Shown here piece by piece: positions 55,954-64,000 of a stretch of 64,000 nucleotides of DNA. Every line of letters starts with the position of its first letter. The stretch's first letter is position 1. The notes beneath the pieces were generated by a model that saw nothing but the letters and a program-made list of their open reading frames with translations, was not told where the DNA came from and did no database searches. The DNA is taken from NCBI RefSeq assembly GCF_014647215.1, contig NZ_BMOT01000006.1:186001-250000 (forward strand), in the 5' to 3' direction. The translations under genes and the position numbers were made by a program. The DNA comes from Shewanella aestuarii (GTDB lineage Bacteria > Pseudomonadota > Gammaproteobacteria > Enterobacterales > Shewanellaceae).

Positions 55954-56697
55954 TTGAAATCTCTATCATATGCCTTAGGGGCGTTTTTACTTATGACGTT
56001 CTGCAGCTGTGCATCTGCAGACGTCGTGTTAAAGTATAATATCAACGGCTCTAGCGGTTGGGTGCCTTACTACATTCCTTACCAACCTGAAAATCCAGGC
56101 ATTTTGGCTGAACTTGTCCCGAAAATTTTAGTGTTAGCTCAAATTGAAAATGAAAAACATAACTATCCACCTAAGCGAACCAATCAAGCGTTAGAAACTG
56201 GCTTGTTGGACTTTGATCTCGTCAGTCCTAGCTGGTTTCCAAATGAAGATATGGGAGAGCTTTTCGTTCAATCCGATGCCATTATTCAGATAAAAGAAAA
56301 TATTATTACCCTTGAAGAAAATGCTCAAAAATGGTCTGACATCAATACCATTAAAAAACAGTCAATAGGCACTGTTAGAGGATATCTATACCACGATGAC
56401 AGCTTATTCACTCGGGTTGACTTCACCTCAGAAAGAGAGCTTATTAAAGCTTTACACAAAAACAGAATTGAGGCCGCTATTTCAGGCGACCTACCTGCGC
56501 TTTATTGGAGTAACAAACTTGATCAAAAAATCGCCCTAGCCGCAGTGCATTCTAACGGGGTGTTAGTCATGCGTTTACGTAAAGAGCACCATTTATTACT
56601 GCCTCAAATTAACGCAGCTATCGCGCATCTTAAGGCTGATGGTACCATTAACGCCATTATTGATAAGTACACCAAACCAATAGTGCGAACCCAATAA
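55954..56697 (+). CDS. Periplasmic solute-binding protein (SBP family 3-like)
   Basis: 247 residues from a TTG start preceded by AAGGA. Signal peptide LSYALGAFLLMTFCSCASA. The mature part has the two-lobed binding-protein fold signs: GSSGWVPYYIPYQPENPGILAELVPKIL near the start and IEAAISGDLPALYWSNKL, then HLKADGTINAIIDKYTKP at the end, the classic family-3 tail. No permease or ATPase gene is adjacent; many such Shewanella proteins act as orphan sensors. The ligand is unknown. Confidence 0.85.
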   Translation: MKSLSYALGAFLLMTFCSCASADVVLKYNINGSSGWVPYYIPYQPENPGILAELVPKILVLAQIENEKHNYPPKRTNQALETGLLDFDLVSPSWFPNEDMGELFVQSDAIIQIKENIITLEENAQKWSDINTIKKQSIGTVRGYLYHDDSLFTRVDFTSERELIKALHKNRIEAAISGDLPALYWSNKLDQKIALAAVHSNGVLVMRLRKEHHLLLPQINAAIAHLKADGTINAIIDKYTKPIVRTQ

Positions 56698-56712
56698 TCG
56701 GGGCTTTGTTAG

Positions 56713-57282
56713 CTAAAATGGGTTTAAGCTATAGCCTTGTTGAGCCAGTAGAGCATGTGCGCTCAGTGCTGACAGCGCCATCTCTACACCAGGTAGTAAA
56801 TCCTCTACACCAATTCCATAATAAGCTGCCGTTTGTCCACAAACATAAAATTTAACCTGATGCGGAGTTAATGCTGCAATCAAAGCCTCATTTGCATTGA
56901 CGGCCCCTTTATTCAGTTTTTGATAAAGTGCCCCTGTCATATCGACAGCGGCTTTACCATGTACAACCATAGCTAACTCTATGTTTTCCAATTTAACCCC
57001 ATTAGCAACATGCATATTAATAAAACGCGCTAAGGTATCTATTTGACGATTTATTTTTCCCTCATCAGCAGCCCGACCTAAATCGAACGCTACCTTGAAC
57101 CTGACGTTTTCCGGAATAGGTAGCTGATTATTGACTTCCGCTATATTGCCAAATTCTTTTATCACAGGGCCTGACTTAAATGCCGCTAATCCAGATTCCG
57201 CATGACTGGCTGTACTCAAGATTAAAAAAACTAAGCAGGCAATATTAAGGGTGTAATTAATGGCTTGGGGGATAATTTTCAT
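56713..57282 (-). CDS. Exported DsrE-family protein
   Basis: 189 residues with a signal peptide (INYTLNIACLVFLILSTASHA). The DsrE/DsrF-like fold shows in RFKVAFDLGRAADEGKINRQIDTLARFINMHVANGVKLENIELAMVVHG and in VKFYVCGQTAAYYGIGVEDLLPGVEMALSALSAHALLAQQGYSL. One conserved cysteine (in VCGQTA) could carry sulfur, but periplasmic members have no known reaction. It is convergent with the binding-protein gene. Confidence 0.87.
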   Translation of the reverse strand: MKIIPQAINYTLNIACLVFLILSTASHAESGLAAFKSGPVIKEFGNIAEVNNQLPIPENVRFKVAFDLGRAADEGKINRQIDTLARFINMHVANGVKLENIELAMVVHGKAAVDMTGALYQKLNKGAVNANEALIAALTPHQVKFYVCGQTAAYYGIGVEDLLPGVEMALSALSAHALLAQQGYSLNPF

Positions 57283-57430
57283 AGTATTCCTTCATTGTGT
57301 GTTAGGCCTGTTGAATGTTAAAGGTTTTAACTTGCACAAACTTCAACCAGAAAAGTTCGACGGGCCCTAGTTGTTTATCCGTTCTCATCAAAGATATACT
57401 AGCAGCTGATTTTTTGATGTGTAGTCTGAA

Positions 57431-57937
57431 ATGAGCATAAGACAAATTACTGCCAATGATTGGCCAGCGATAATGGCGATTCAACAGAGTTGCTATCATG
57501 ATATTACTCCTGAATCACTTGAAAGCATGCAGAGCAAATGGCGAGTCTCACCAAACTCTTGCATGGTCTATGAATATCAAAACCAAATTATGGCTTATAT
57601 ATTGACTCACCCCTGGCAAAAAGGTGATGCACCAAAACTAGACAGTGTTTTGAGCTCAATTAAAGAAACCAAATCGCTGTATATTCATGACATGGCAGTA
57701 TCGCCTTCGGCCCAAGGTTTAGGCGTTGCCAAAAAATTGGTTAACCAGGTGATTACCATTTCAACTAATTCAGATTTCGCTGGTATAGGTTTAATCGCCA
57801 TTCAGGGTGCTAGAACATTTTGGCAAGCTTTCGGCTTTCAGCCTTTTGACAATATTAGCGGTTCATTATCAGCGTCATTAGCCAGTTATAGTGATGATGC
57901 ATGCTACATGTACCTGCAAGCAGATAAGGCTAAATAA
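57431..57937 (+). CDS. GNAT family N-acetyltransferase
   Basis: 168 residues. GNAT fold: IRQITANDWPAIMAIQQSCYHD, then SLYIHDMAVSPSAQGLGVAKKLVNQVITIS, where the acetyl-CoA-binding Q/RxxGxG/A motif reads QGLGVA, and IGLIAIQGARTFWQAFGFQP. The substrate is unknown. It is 3 bp upstream of the DUF486 gene, so both are likely co-transcribed. Confidence 0.9.
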   Translation: MSIRQITANDWPAIMAIQQSCYHDITPESLESMQSKWRVSPNSCMVYEYQNQIMAYILTHPWQKGDAPKLDSVLSSIKETKSLYIHDMAVSPSAQGLGVAKKLVNQVITISTNSDFAGIGLIAIQGARTFWQAFGFQPFDNISGSLSASLASYSDDACYMYLQADKAK

Positions 57938-57940
57938 GAC

Positions 57941-58288
57941 ATGCACCCCACTGTAATAACCATAGGGTTACTTTGTTTAAGCAATATTTTTATGACATTT
58001 GCTTGGTACGGTCACCTCAAAACGATGAATAGCAAGCCTTGGATTGTTGCTGCATTAGTTAGCTGGGGAATTGCGTTATTCGAATATTTATTACAGGTTC
58101 CAGCAAATCGTATTGGTTATACGGTTATGAACGTGGGACAATTAAAGATTCTGCAAGAAGTAATCACCTTAAGTTTATTTGTCCCCTTTGCGGTCTGGTA
58201 CCTCAAAGAGCCACTTAAACTAGATTACCTTTGGGCAGGTTTGTGCATTCTCGGTGCAGTTTATTTTATTTTTAGAAGCGACATGTGA
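57941..58288 (+). CDS. DMT-type small membrane protein (DUF486)
   Basis: 115 residues, four membrane segments. DUF486 signature: IFMTFAWYGHLK, PWIVAALVSWGIALFEYLLQVPANRIGY, QLKILQEVITLSLFVPFAVWYLKEPLKLDYLWAG. It belongs to the drug/metabolite transporter superfamily; the function is unknown. Confidence 0.92.
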   Translation: MHPTVITIGLLCLSNIFMTFAWYGHLKTMNSKPWIVAALVSWGIALFEYLLQVPANRIGYTVMNVGQLKILQEVITLSLFVPFAVWYLKEPLKLDYLWAGLCILGAVYFIFRSDM

Positions 58289-58305
58289 TCGCGTGAGGAT
58301 TGTTA

Positions 58306-58563
58306 ATGGCACGCCAAGTGATTTATACCTACAAAGGCAAAACCAAAACCATCGCCTTTAGTTACGACAAACACCATGACCTATATGAAGCCGCTGCAGA
58401 GGCTGAAGGTATTGATTTAACCGGTTTTCTTGCAATGGAAAAGCAAGTGGCATTAACCTCTAAAAAAGGTGCAAAAGCGGAGAAAGAGTTTCGACAAACC
58501 GAATTTAGCCGTTTTGGTTTCACCAGCATCAAGTTTGTTCGCGATGAAGATGAAACGAAATAA
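58306..58563 (+). CDS. DUF2960 family protein
   Basis: 85 residues from the ATG at 58306, with GAGGA 7 nt upstream. Small basic soluble protein: MARQVIYTYKGKTKTIAFSY then HDLYEAAAEAEGID and a Lys-rich tail ending FGFTSIKFVRDEDE, as in DUF2960 of Shewanella and Vibrio. Function unknown. Followed 11 bp later by the RDD gene. Confidence 0.85.
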   Translation: MARQVIYTYKGKTKTIAFSYDKHHDLYEAAAEAEGIDLTGFLAMEKQVALTSKKGAKAEKEFRQTEFSRFGFTSIKFVRDEDETK

Positions 58564-58574
58564 GGCAGAGTAAT

Positions 58575-59084
58575 ATGTTGAATACAGAACATGCCAACTT
58601 CCCTCGCGCAGGCTTTTTTCGCCGCTTAGGGGCTATGATCTACGACTTACTGCTTGCTGTAGCGGTTTATATGATTGCTGGAGCAATAGGTTTTGGCATT
58701 TTTTACGGTTTACATACCATGGGATTGATTTCACTGGGCGGCTTTGAGCATATCTCTGACACCTTGAATAATACGCCAATCTACAAAGGAATTTACCAGT
58801 TGTGGTTAGCGCTATGGGTATGCGGTTTTTACGCACTATTTTGGAGTAAAGGCGGTCAAACCTTGGGAATGCGAGCTTGGCGATTGAAAGTGCAACATCC
58901 TAATGGACAAAACCTCAGTTTCATTACCGCTTGTGCGCGTGTGGTATGGTCTTTAGCGGGGGTTGGTAACGTGTTTATTCTGCTAAATAGTGACAAACTG
59001 GCGTTGCAAGATAAGCTAACCCGCTCTGAAGTGGTGGTGTTGTCGGTTGAAGCTAATCAAATGCGGAATTGGCGCGGAGCTTAA
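58575..59084 (+). CDS. RDD family membrane protein
   Basis: 169 residues, three or four membrane segments. The RDD signature is in AGFFRRLGAMIYDLLLAVAV (Arg and Asp), followed by LFWSKGGQTLGMRAWRLKVQHPNG and RVVWSLAGVGN. Proposed roles of the family include transport and membrane anchoring; nothing specific here. It ends before a bidirectional terminator. Confidence 0.92.
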   Translation: MLNTEHANFPRAGFFRRLGAMIYDLLLAVAVYMIAGAIGFGIFYGLHTMGLISLGGFEHISDTLNNTPIYKGIYQLWLALWVCGFYALFWSKGGQTLGMRAWRLKVQHPNGQNLSFITACARVVWSLAGVGNVFILLNSDKLALQDKLTRSEVVVLSVEANQMRNWRGA

Positions 59085-59140
59085 CCCGAAAGCTGAAACT
59101 GATGGCTACCAGCTGCTGGTTACCAGGATCATAAATATCA

Positions 59141-59166
59141 AAAAACGCGCAGTAAGCGCGTTTTTT
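59141..59166. terminator. Bidirectional terminator
   Basis: Stem AAAAAACGCGC/GCGCGTTTTTT with loop AGTA, between the convergent RDD and 59189 genes. Confidence 0.88.
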
Positions 59167-59188
59167 ATTCTATCAAAAGCTTAATAGG

Positions 59189-59599
59189 TTAACGTTTAAA
59201 AATATCGATAATTTCACGAGTGTTTTCCATTACCTGAATGACTGTTCCATCGACATTTACCGATACTCTTCCATCTTTATCTCGAGGAGAAATAATTTCA
59301 CCACGAGAGAAAATATCACGGCTTAAAATATCCCCTTTAGCGAGTTTTTTTTGCCAACCAGGAGGCAATGGCTTACCTTCAGCAACCTTTTTCTGCAGCC
59401 CTGGAGGAAGTGATTTATTGTTGTCGTCATATCTATCGTTATACGCTTCTCTGTCTTTGTCTTTCTTTTTGTCGTTATGTTTTTCGCTATATTTTTCGTT
59501 ATGTTGGTCGTTTTGCTTGTCGTTTTTAGCAATAGCGGCAGGCATTATTAGTGACGCGATAACAACAGCTAAACATGAATAAAATGTTTTCATTCTCAT
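59189..59599 (-). CDS. Secreted hydrophilic protein with LPPG(L/W)QKK repeats
   Basis: 136 residues. Signal peptide MKTFYSCLAVVIASLIMPAAIA, then 45 residues of almost only charged and polar residues (Asp, Lys, Asn, Glu, His; for example NEKYSEKHNDKKKDKDREAY). Two repeats follow, LPPGLQKKVAEGKP and LPPGWQKKLAKGDI, and a short C-terminal beta part (VSVNVDGTVIQVMENTREIIDIF). The LPPG-type motif is seen in RcnB-like and other exported stress proteins. Metal binding by the His/Asp-rich part is only possible, not shown. Confidence 0.75.
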   Translation of the reverse strand: MRMKTFYSCLAVVIASLIMPAAIAKNDKQNDQHNEKYSEKHNDKKKDKDREAYNDRYDDNNKSLPPGLQKKVAEGKPLPPGWQKKLAKGDILSRDIFSRGEIISPRDKDGRVSVNVDGTVIQVMENTREIIDIFKR

Positions 59600-59641
59600 T
59601 TCCCTTTGTTTACAACTTGAACAGGTGCGAATAAGTTAAGA

Positions 59642-60706
59642 CTACTTTCGTATGTAATACAAAGCTACGCCAGTAAATAAAATACTCGGCGCAATAGCCC
59701 CAACCATTGCGGGTAAGTTATATACCATGCTCATTGGACCAAAAATTTGGTTGCTGATGTAAAAACTGAACCCAGCAACCACACCGAGTAATACCCTCGC
59801 CCCCATGGTAACAGTGCGTAATGGGCCAAATACAAACGACAAGGCAACCAGCATCATCACCGCAACTGTGACTGGCTGCATAATTTTACGCCACAGGGCT
59901 AACTCATATCGACTGGCGTCTTGTTGGTTGACTTCTAGGTATTCTAAATATCCTAGTAGCCCTTGAATAGATAATGCTTCTGGTTTTACGGATACGACAC
60001 TGAGTTTGTCAGGCGTTAAGGTTGAACGCCATTGCTCAGAAGGTGTCTCAACCAATTCAATGCGCTCATCTGATAATAATGTGGTGGTGACATCGGTTAA
60101 ACGCCACTCATCATTTTCATGTTCAAACTGAGCTTTTTTTGCTTGGGTTAATTGTACTAATTTCGATTGTGAATCAAATTTATATAAGGTGATATTATTT
60201 AATTTATCAATATCTTGTACTTCAGAAATATTAACAAACAAATCGCCATCTTTAGCCCAAATCCCGCGTTGTGACTTAATTAAACTGCCACCCGATATTT
60301 TTGTTGCCTGCAGTTCTTTGGCAGATTGCTCCGCTACAGGAGCGCCCCACTCGCCTAATGCCATCACCATAATCATCAATGGAATAGCCGTTTTCATAGC
60401 TGACTGAGTGATTTGTAACCTGGACATGCCGGACGCCTGCATTACCACTAGTTCTGAATTTGACGCTAACATCCCCATACCAATTAAGGCTCCAAGTAAC
60501 ACCGCCATAGGGAAGAACATCTCAACATCACGAGGGATTAAATACAGTACATAAACGCCAGCGTCCATCATGCTATAACTGCCGCGGCCAACTAATCTAA
60601 GTTGATCTACCCACTTAATAATCCCCGACAATCCTGTCAGCACGAGTAGACATAAAGCAGAGGCACTCAAAATGACTCTAGAAATGTATAAATCAATTAT
60701 GTTCAT
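59642..60706 (-). CDS. lptG: LPS export permease LptG
   Basis: 354 residues. Membrane segments near 10-30, 62-82, 100-118 and three at the C-terminus (about 275-350) surround a periplasmic beta-jellyroll of about 150 residues. The coupling region SELVVMQASGMSRLQI and the C-terminal SFVFGPLRTVTMGARVLLGVVAGFSFYISNQIFGPMSMVY match LptG. With LptF and the LptB ATPase it lifts lipopolysaccharide from the inner membrane. It overlaps lptF by 4 bp. Confidence 0.96.
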   Translation of the reverse strand: MNIIDLYISRVILSASALCLLVLTGLSGIIKWVDQLRLVGRGSYSMMDAGVYVLYLIPRDVEMFFPMAVLLGALIGMGMLASNSELVVMQASGMSRLQITQSAMKTAIPLMIMVMALGEWGAPVAEQSAKELQATKISGGSLIKSQRGIWAKDGDLFVNISEVQDIDKLNNITLYKFDSQSKLVQLTQAKKAQFEHENDEWRLTDVTTTLLSDERIELVETPSEQWRSTLTPDKLSVVSVKPEALSIQGLLGYLEYLEVNQQDASRYELALWRKIMQPVTVAVMMLVALSFVFGPLRTVTMGARVLLGVVAGFSFYISNQIFGPMSMVYNLPAMVGAIAPSILFTGVALYYIRK

Positions 60707-61818
60707 AGCTGTACCTGCTTATTGGTTTTAAACAGGCTACGGAATTTAAATCTTGCAGGACGCTCTTTGCCGAGTAACAAAATGCCCATAATCAATGCAC
60801 AAGCATGGATCCACCACATACCGAGATAAGCAGGAACAACCTCATCTTGTAAGGCTTTGCGACCCGCAACCATCAATCCAAAATAACCTAGGTATAACAA
60901 TATCGCAGGGAACATTTTGGCAAATTTCCCCTGACGAACATTCACTCTTGCTAGGGGTACGGCAATTAAGGTCAATAACGGAATTGATAAAGGTATAGCT
61001 AAACGCCACTGAAATTCAGCAACGGCTTCAGGGCCTGTAGAATCCAGTAACTGCTCAATCGGCATCGCGGAAAGCTTACGGCCGCGTTCGTCGACTTCTT
61101 GCTCTTTAATTTCCATTTTATAACCACCAAACTCAATAATTTGATAGTTCATGGCATTAGGACTGCCTTGATATCGCAAGCCACTTTCAAGTTGTAACTG
61201 TTGACTACCATATTCATCTTCAATCACTTTACCTTGTTGAGCGACAACAATATTCGTTAAACCATTTTCATCATTTGCATCTGGCAGCTGGGCGACAAAA
61301 ACTTTATCTAGCTTATTATCTTTGCTGATTTTCTCAACAAAAAGAACCGCGCGGCCGTTAGGGCTGGTTTGAAAACGGCCTTGAGTTAATGCTGCTAACC
61401 CCGCTTCAGATTGTGCCTGCTCAAGCACTTGGTTTTGCCTTTCTTCAGCCCAGGGGGCAACATAAAGCGCTAAATATGCTGTGAACAGCATATTTACAAC
61501 AGCAAGGATTAATGTCACACGAGTCACATACCACTCGCTGACACCCACACCATGCAATACCACCATTTCATTTTCGGCATACATTCGCCCGTGGGCCAAT
61601 AAAATACCCAAAAAGAAACTTAACGGTAAAATTAATACAGTAAGTTGAGGCAGATTTAGCCCCAATAATGTCATCACTAATGATGCCGGAAATTCGCCAT
61701 CTGAGGCATCGCCTAAAACACGGACAAATTGTTGGCTAATAAAAATAGTTAACAGCACGGTAAGTACGGCTAATTGTGCTTTTAAAACTTCGCCAATCAA
61801 GTATCTAAATACAATCAC
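60703..61818 (-). CDS. lptF: LPS export permease LptF
   Basis: 371 residues, the same six-helix plus jellyroll layout as LptG. Landmarks: IFISQQFVRVLGDASDGEFPASLVMTLLGLNLP, the coupling segment NEMVVLHGVGVSEWYV, and RLAIPLSIPLLTLIAVPLARVNVRQGKFAKMFPAILLYLGYFGLM. It forms the LptF-LptG heterodimer. It is divergent from pepA, an arrangement shared with E. coli. Confidence 0.97.
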   Translation of the reverse strand: MIVFRYLIGEVLKAQLAVLTVLLTIFISQQFVRVLGDASDGEFPASLVMTLLGLNLPQLTVLILPLSFFLGILLAHGRMYAENEMVVLHGVGVSEWYVTRVTLILAVVNMLFTAYLALYVAPWAEERQNQVLEQAQSEAGLAALTQGRFQTSPNGRAVLFVEKISKDNKLDKVFVAQLPDANDENGLTNIVVAQQGKVIEDEYGSQQLQLESGLRYQGSPNAMNYQIIEFGGYKMEIKEQEVDERGRKLSAMPIEQLLDSTGPEAVAEFQWRLAIPLSIPLLTLIAVPLARVNVRQGKFAKMFPAILLYLGYFGLMVAGRKALQDEVVPAYLGMWWIHACALIMGILLLGKERPARFKFRSLFKTNKQVQL

Positions 61819-62092
61819 AAATAGGATCCAAGGGCTAAACGTATCTTTTTACTGGTATCAGAGTTACTTTCATGTAAACTGTCTACTTTTAGCAGTTTTG
61901 ATAGTTTTCTGACCAGCTCGGAAGGTGCTAAACAGCTAAGGTTCAGGCCAATTAAGTCGTCTCAGTTATAACGCTTATTTTGCCTACATGCCAGTAGCTT
62001 ATCACTTTAAAGTTGATCTGCGGCCATTCGGCCCGAAAGCAAACATTATCTTATAAATATAAAAATTTGTCTTTAAGAATCTAGGAGTGCTC

Positions 62093-63601
62093 ATGGAGTT
62101 TAGCGTAAAGAGCGGTAGCCCCGAAAAGCAACGTTCAGCGTGTATCGTTGTTGGTGTATACGAACCTCGCCGTCTATCTGGCATCGCAGAGCAGTTAGAT
62201 AAAATCAGTGAGGGTTACATTAGTAATCTTCTTCGTCGTGGCGACCTAGAAGGTAAGCCAGGACAAATGTTATTACTACACCACGTACCTAACGTGTTGA
62301 GTGAACGTGTATTATTAGTTGGTTGTGGCAAAGAGCGTGAGCTAGACGAGCGCCAATACAAACAAATTATCACTAAGACCATTAATACATTAAACGAAAC
62401 AGGCTCTATGGAAGCCGTGTGCTTTTTAACTGAACTGCACGTTAAAGGTCGCGACACTTATTGGAAAGTGCGCCAAGCGGTTGAAACCACTCATCAGAGT
62501 TTGTATACCTTTGATGCATTAAAAACACGCAAAGGCGAAACCCGTCGTCCGTTACGTAAAATGGTATTCAATGTTCCTACTCGTCGTGAATTAACCATAG
62601 GTGAAAAAGCGATTGAGCATGGCGCTGCGGTATCACAAGGCATGTCATTATGCCGTGATGTGGCAAACATGCCGCCAAACATCTGTAACCCAGCCTACCT
62701 TGCTTCTCAAGCCCGTCAAATGGCAGAGACTTACGAAACACTAAAAGTGTCAACCGTAGGTGAAGAGCAAATGGCTAAGTTAGGTATGAACTCATATCTT
62801 GCTGTAGGTCGCGCCAGTGCCAATGAATCCATTATGACCATTATGGAATATCAAGGCGCTGTCGACAGCACTCAAAAGCCCATTGTACTTGTCGGTAAAG
62901 GATTAACCTTTGACTCAGGCGGTATCTCATTAAAGCCTGGCGAAGCCATGGACGAAATGAAGTACGACATGGGTGGTGCTGCAGGTGTTATCGGTGCGAT
63001 GAAAGCCCTGTGTGAAATGAAATTGCCTATCAATGTTATCGGTGTACTCGCGGGTTGTGAGAACATGGTTTCAGGTAGCGCATACCGTCCTGGTGATATT
63101 CTGACCACTATGTCAGGTCAAACCGTTGAAGTATTAAATACTGATGCAGAGGGCCGCTTAGTATTGTGTGACGTATTAACCTACGTTGAACGTTTTGACC
63201 CAGAGTTAGTTATCGACACAGCCACGTTAACCGGTGCGTGTGTGATTGCCCTTGGTAAACATGCTTCAGGTTTATTCAGCTCACATAACCCACTAGCCCA
63301 CGAAATTTTAAATGCGGGCGAGCAAAGTGGTGACCGTGCATGGCGTATGCCGTTATGGGATGAGTACCAAGATTTGTTAGACAGTCCTTTTGCTGACATG
63401 ACTAACTTAGGTGGCCGTCCAGCGGGTTCAATCACCGCAGCTTGTTTCTTGTCTCGCTTTGCTAAAAAGTACAACTGGGCACATTTAGATGTGGCTGGTA
63501 CGGCTTGGAATAGCGGTGCAAACAAAGGTTCAACCGGTCGCCCAGTGCCAATTTTGACTCAGTTCCTAATTAACCGTTCAGGCATTGAAATCAACGAATA
63601 A
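62093..63601 (+). CDS. pepA: Leucyl aminopeptidase PepA (M17)
   Basis: 502 residues from the ATG at 62093 ([13 protein letters not shown]), which has AGGAG 6 nt upstream; a GTG at 62087 overlaps this site. Metal and catalytic motifs: [32 protein letters not shown] and [16 protein letters not shown], the M17 signature. E. coli PepA also binds DNA at carAB and ColE1 cer; carAB is in this same window, but nothing here shows such binding. A terminator follows, then holC. Confidence 0.97.
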   Translation: MEFSVKSGSPEKQRSACIVVGVYEPRRLSGIAEQLDKISEGYISNLLRRGDLEGKPGQMLLLHHVPNVLSERVLLVGCGKERELDERQYKQIITKTINTLNETGSMEAVCFLTELHVKGRDTYWKVRQAVETTHQSLYTFDALKTRKGETRRPLRKMVFNVPTRRELTIGEKAIEHGAAVSQGMSLCRDVANMPPNICNPAYLASQARQMAETYETLKVSTVGEEQMAKLGMNSYLAVGRASANESIMTIMEYQGAVDSTQKPIVLVGKGLTFDSGGISLKPGEAMDEMKYDMGGAAGVIGAMKALCEMKLPINVIGVLAGCENMVSGSAYRPGDILTTMSGQTVEVLNTDAEGRLVLCDVLTYVERFDPELVIDTATLTGACVIALGKHASGLFSSHNPLAHEILNAGEQSGDRAWRMPLWDEYQDLLDSPFADMTNLGGRPAGSITAACFLSRFAKKYNWAHLDVAGTAWNSGANKGSTGRPVPILTQFLINRSGIEINE

Positions 63602-63632
63602 GCTGATTCAACTAAAGCGATATATTCTTTAA

Positions 63633-63660
63633 GGCGAAGAGCTCACTCTTCGTCTTTTTT
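63633..63660 (+). terminator. Terminator after pepA
   Basis: Stem GGCGAAGAG/CTCTTCGTC with loop CTCA-type turn and six T, 30 bp past the pepA stop. One G-T pair. Confidence 0.8.
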
Positions 63661-63756
63661 ATTGCCTTAAAAAGCATGCCGTTTGCCCCATTAACCCCAC
63701 TCCATTTTTAGTGTAAACTCACCCTTACCTTATTCACCTGTAAAAGCATCAACACA

Positions 63757-64000
63757 ATGTCACAAACCGTGTTTTACCTTATGCCTGATAATCATAATCA
63801 AATGAGTGCATTAGATGCGGTCTATTTAGCAGCCTGCCAATTAGCAGAGCAACATTATAGACAACAAAAACAGGTATATATTCATTGCCAAACAAAACAA
63901 CAAGCCTATGCCATTGATGAACTTTTATGGCAATTTGAACCAAGCTACTTTGTACCGCACAACTTAAAGGGTGAAGGCCCGGTGACAGGAGCTCCTGTTG
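63757..64000 (+). CDS. holC: DNA polymerase III subunit chi (partial, runs off the window)
   Basis: The first 81 codons are visible. They start MSQTVFYLMPDN and continue DAVYLAACQLAEQHYRQQKQVYIHCQTKQQAYAIDELLWQF, then FVPHNLKGEGPVTGAPV. This matches HolC (chi), which links the clamp loader to SSB, and pepA-holC is a conserved pair. The C-terminus lies beyond the window. Confidence 0.88.
   Translation, partial: MSQTVFYLMPDNHNQMSALDAVYLAACQLAEQHYRQQKQVYIHCQTKQQAYAIDELLWQFEPSYFVPHNLKGEGPVTGAPV

Noticed and set aside
57302..57499. 65-codon minus-strand open frame
   Set aside because: Overlaps the N-terminal part of the GNAT gene and shows no protein-like features or ribosome-binding site.

Overview
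The window is a stretch of chromosome from a marine gammaproteobacterium, almost certainly Shewanella. The reasons are moderately AT-rich DNA, gene families typical of Shewanella and Vibrio (DUF3634, DUF3833, DUF2878, DUF2913, DUF2960, NrfA with NnrS), and conserved gene blocks (carAB-dapB, dnaK-dnaJ, lptFG divergent from pepA-holC). Most of it is ordinary core genome. I see no rRNA, tRNA, CRISPR array, prophage or intact insertion sequence.

Layout. 0.1-1.3 kb: divergent TetR regulator and RibD-C/DHFR-like reductase with a palindromic operator between them. 1.5-2.8 kb: a small AT-rich membrane protein flanked by short repeats, then an unlisted 30-codon gene with its own promoter, a long GGA-rich leader and a terminator. 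2.9-9.3 kb: two peptidases, SOS-controlled dinB, a PaiB-like gene, and two bacterioferritin genes with a bacterioferritin relic between them and a Fur-box-like site upstream. 9.4-21 kb, all minus strand: carB-carA, dapB, fklB, an M48 lipoprotein protease, a DEAD-box helicase, dnaJ and dnaK with a clear sigma-32 promoter.

21.5-36.3 kb: small membrane proteins, then a minus-strand lipid/photo-oxidative stress cluster (NTF2-like, SDR, FAD amine oxidase, DUF1365, cyclopropane synthase, DUF2878, chalcone-isomerase-like, DUF3833). Upstream of it lie nnrS-nrfA (nitric oxide/nitrite metabolism), then photolyase with a DUF523/DUF1722 gene, then a DUF368 membrane protein. 36.4-40.8 kb: plus-strand thioesterase-like, prohibitin-like, DUF418, YceI, DUF1294 and membrane-anchored FKBP genes. 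40.8-43.3 kb is the main accessory region: palindromic repeats, two orphan genes and a gene-free stretch. 43.3-64 kb: SrpA-like catalase, two M24 peptidases, a second DEAD-box helicase, a peroxiredoxin-like protein, a histidine kinase with a REC-DUF3369-GGDEF-EAL partner, several small envelope and metabolic genes, lptFG, pepA and the start of holC.

The most interesting items are: the unlisted 30-residue gene with a GGA-rich leader; two copies of a 195-bp structured repeat whose TAACCTC ends coincide with stop codons of neighbouring genes; a palindromic repeat family around the 41-43 kb islet; a bacterioferritin pair with complementary losses (one lacks the haem ligand, the other has a damaged ferroxidase centre); and a light/oxidative-stress lipid cluster separated from its usual photolyase partner by nitrite/NO genes.
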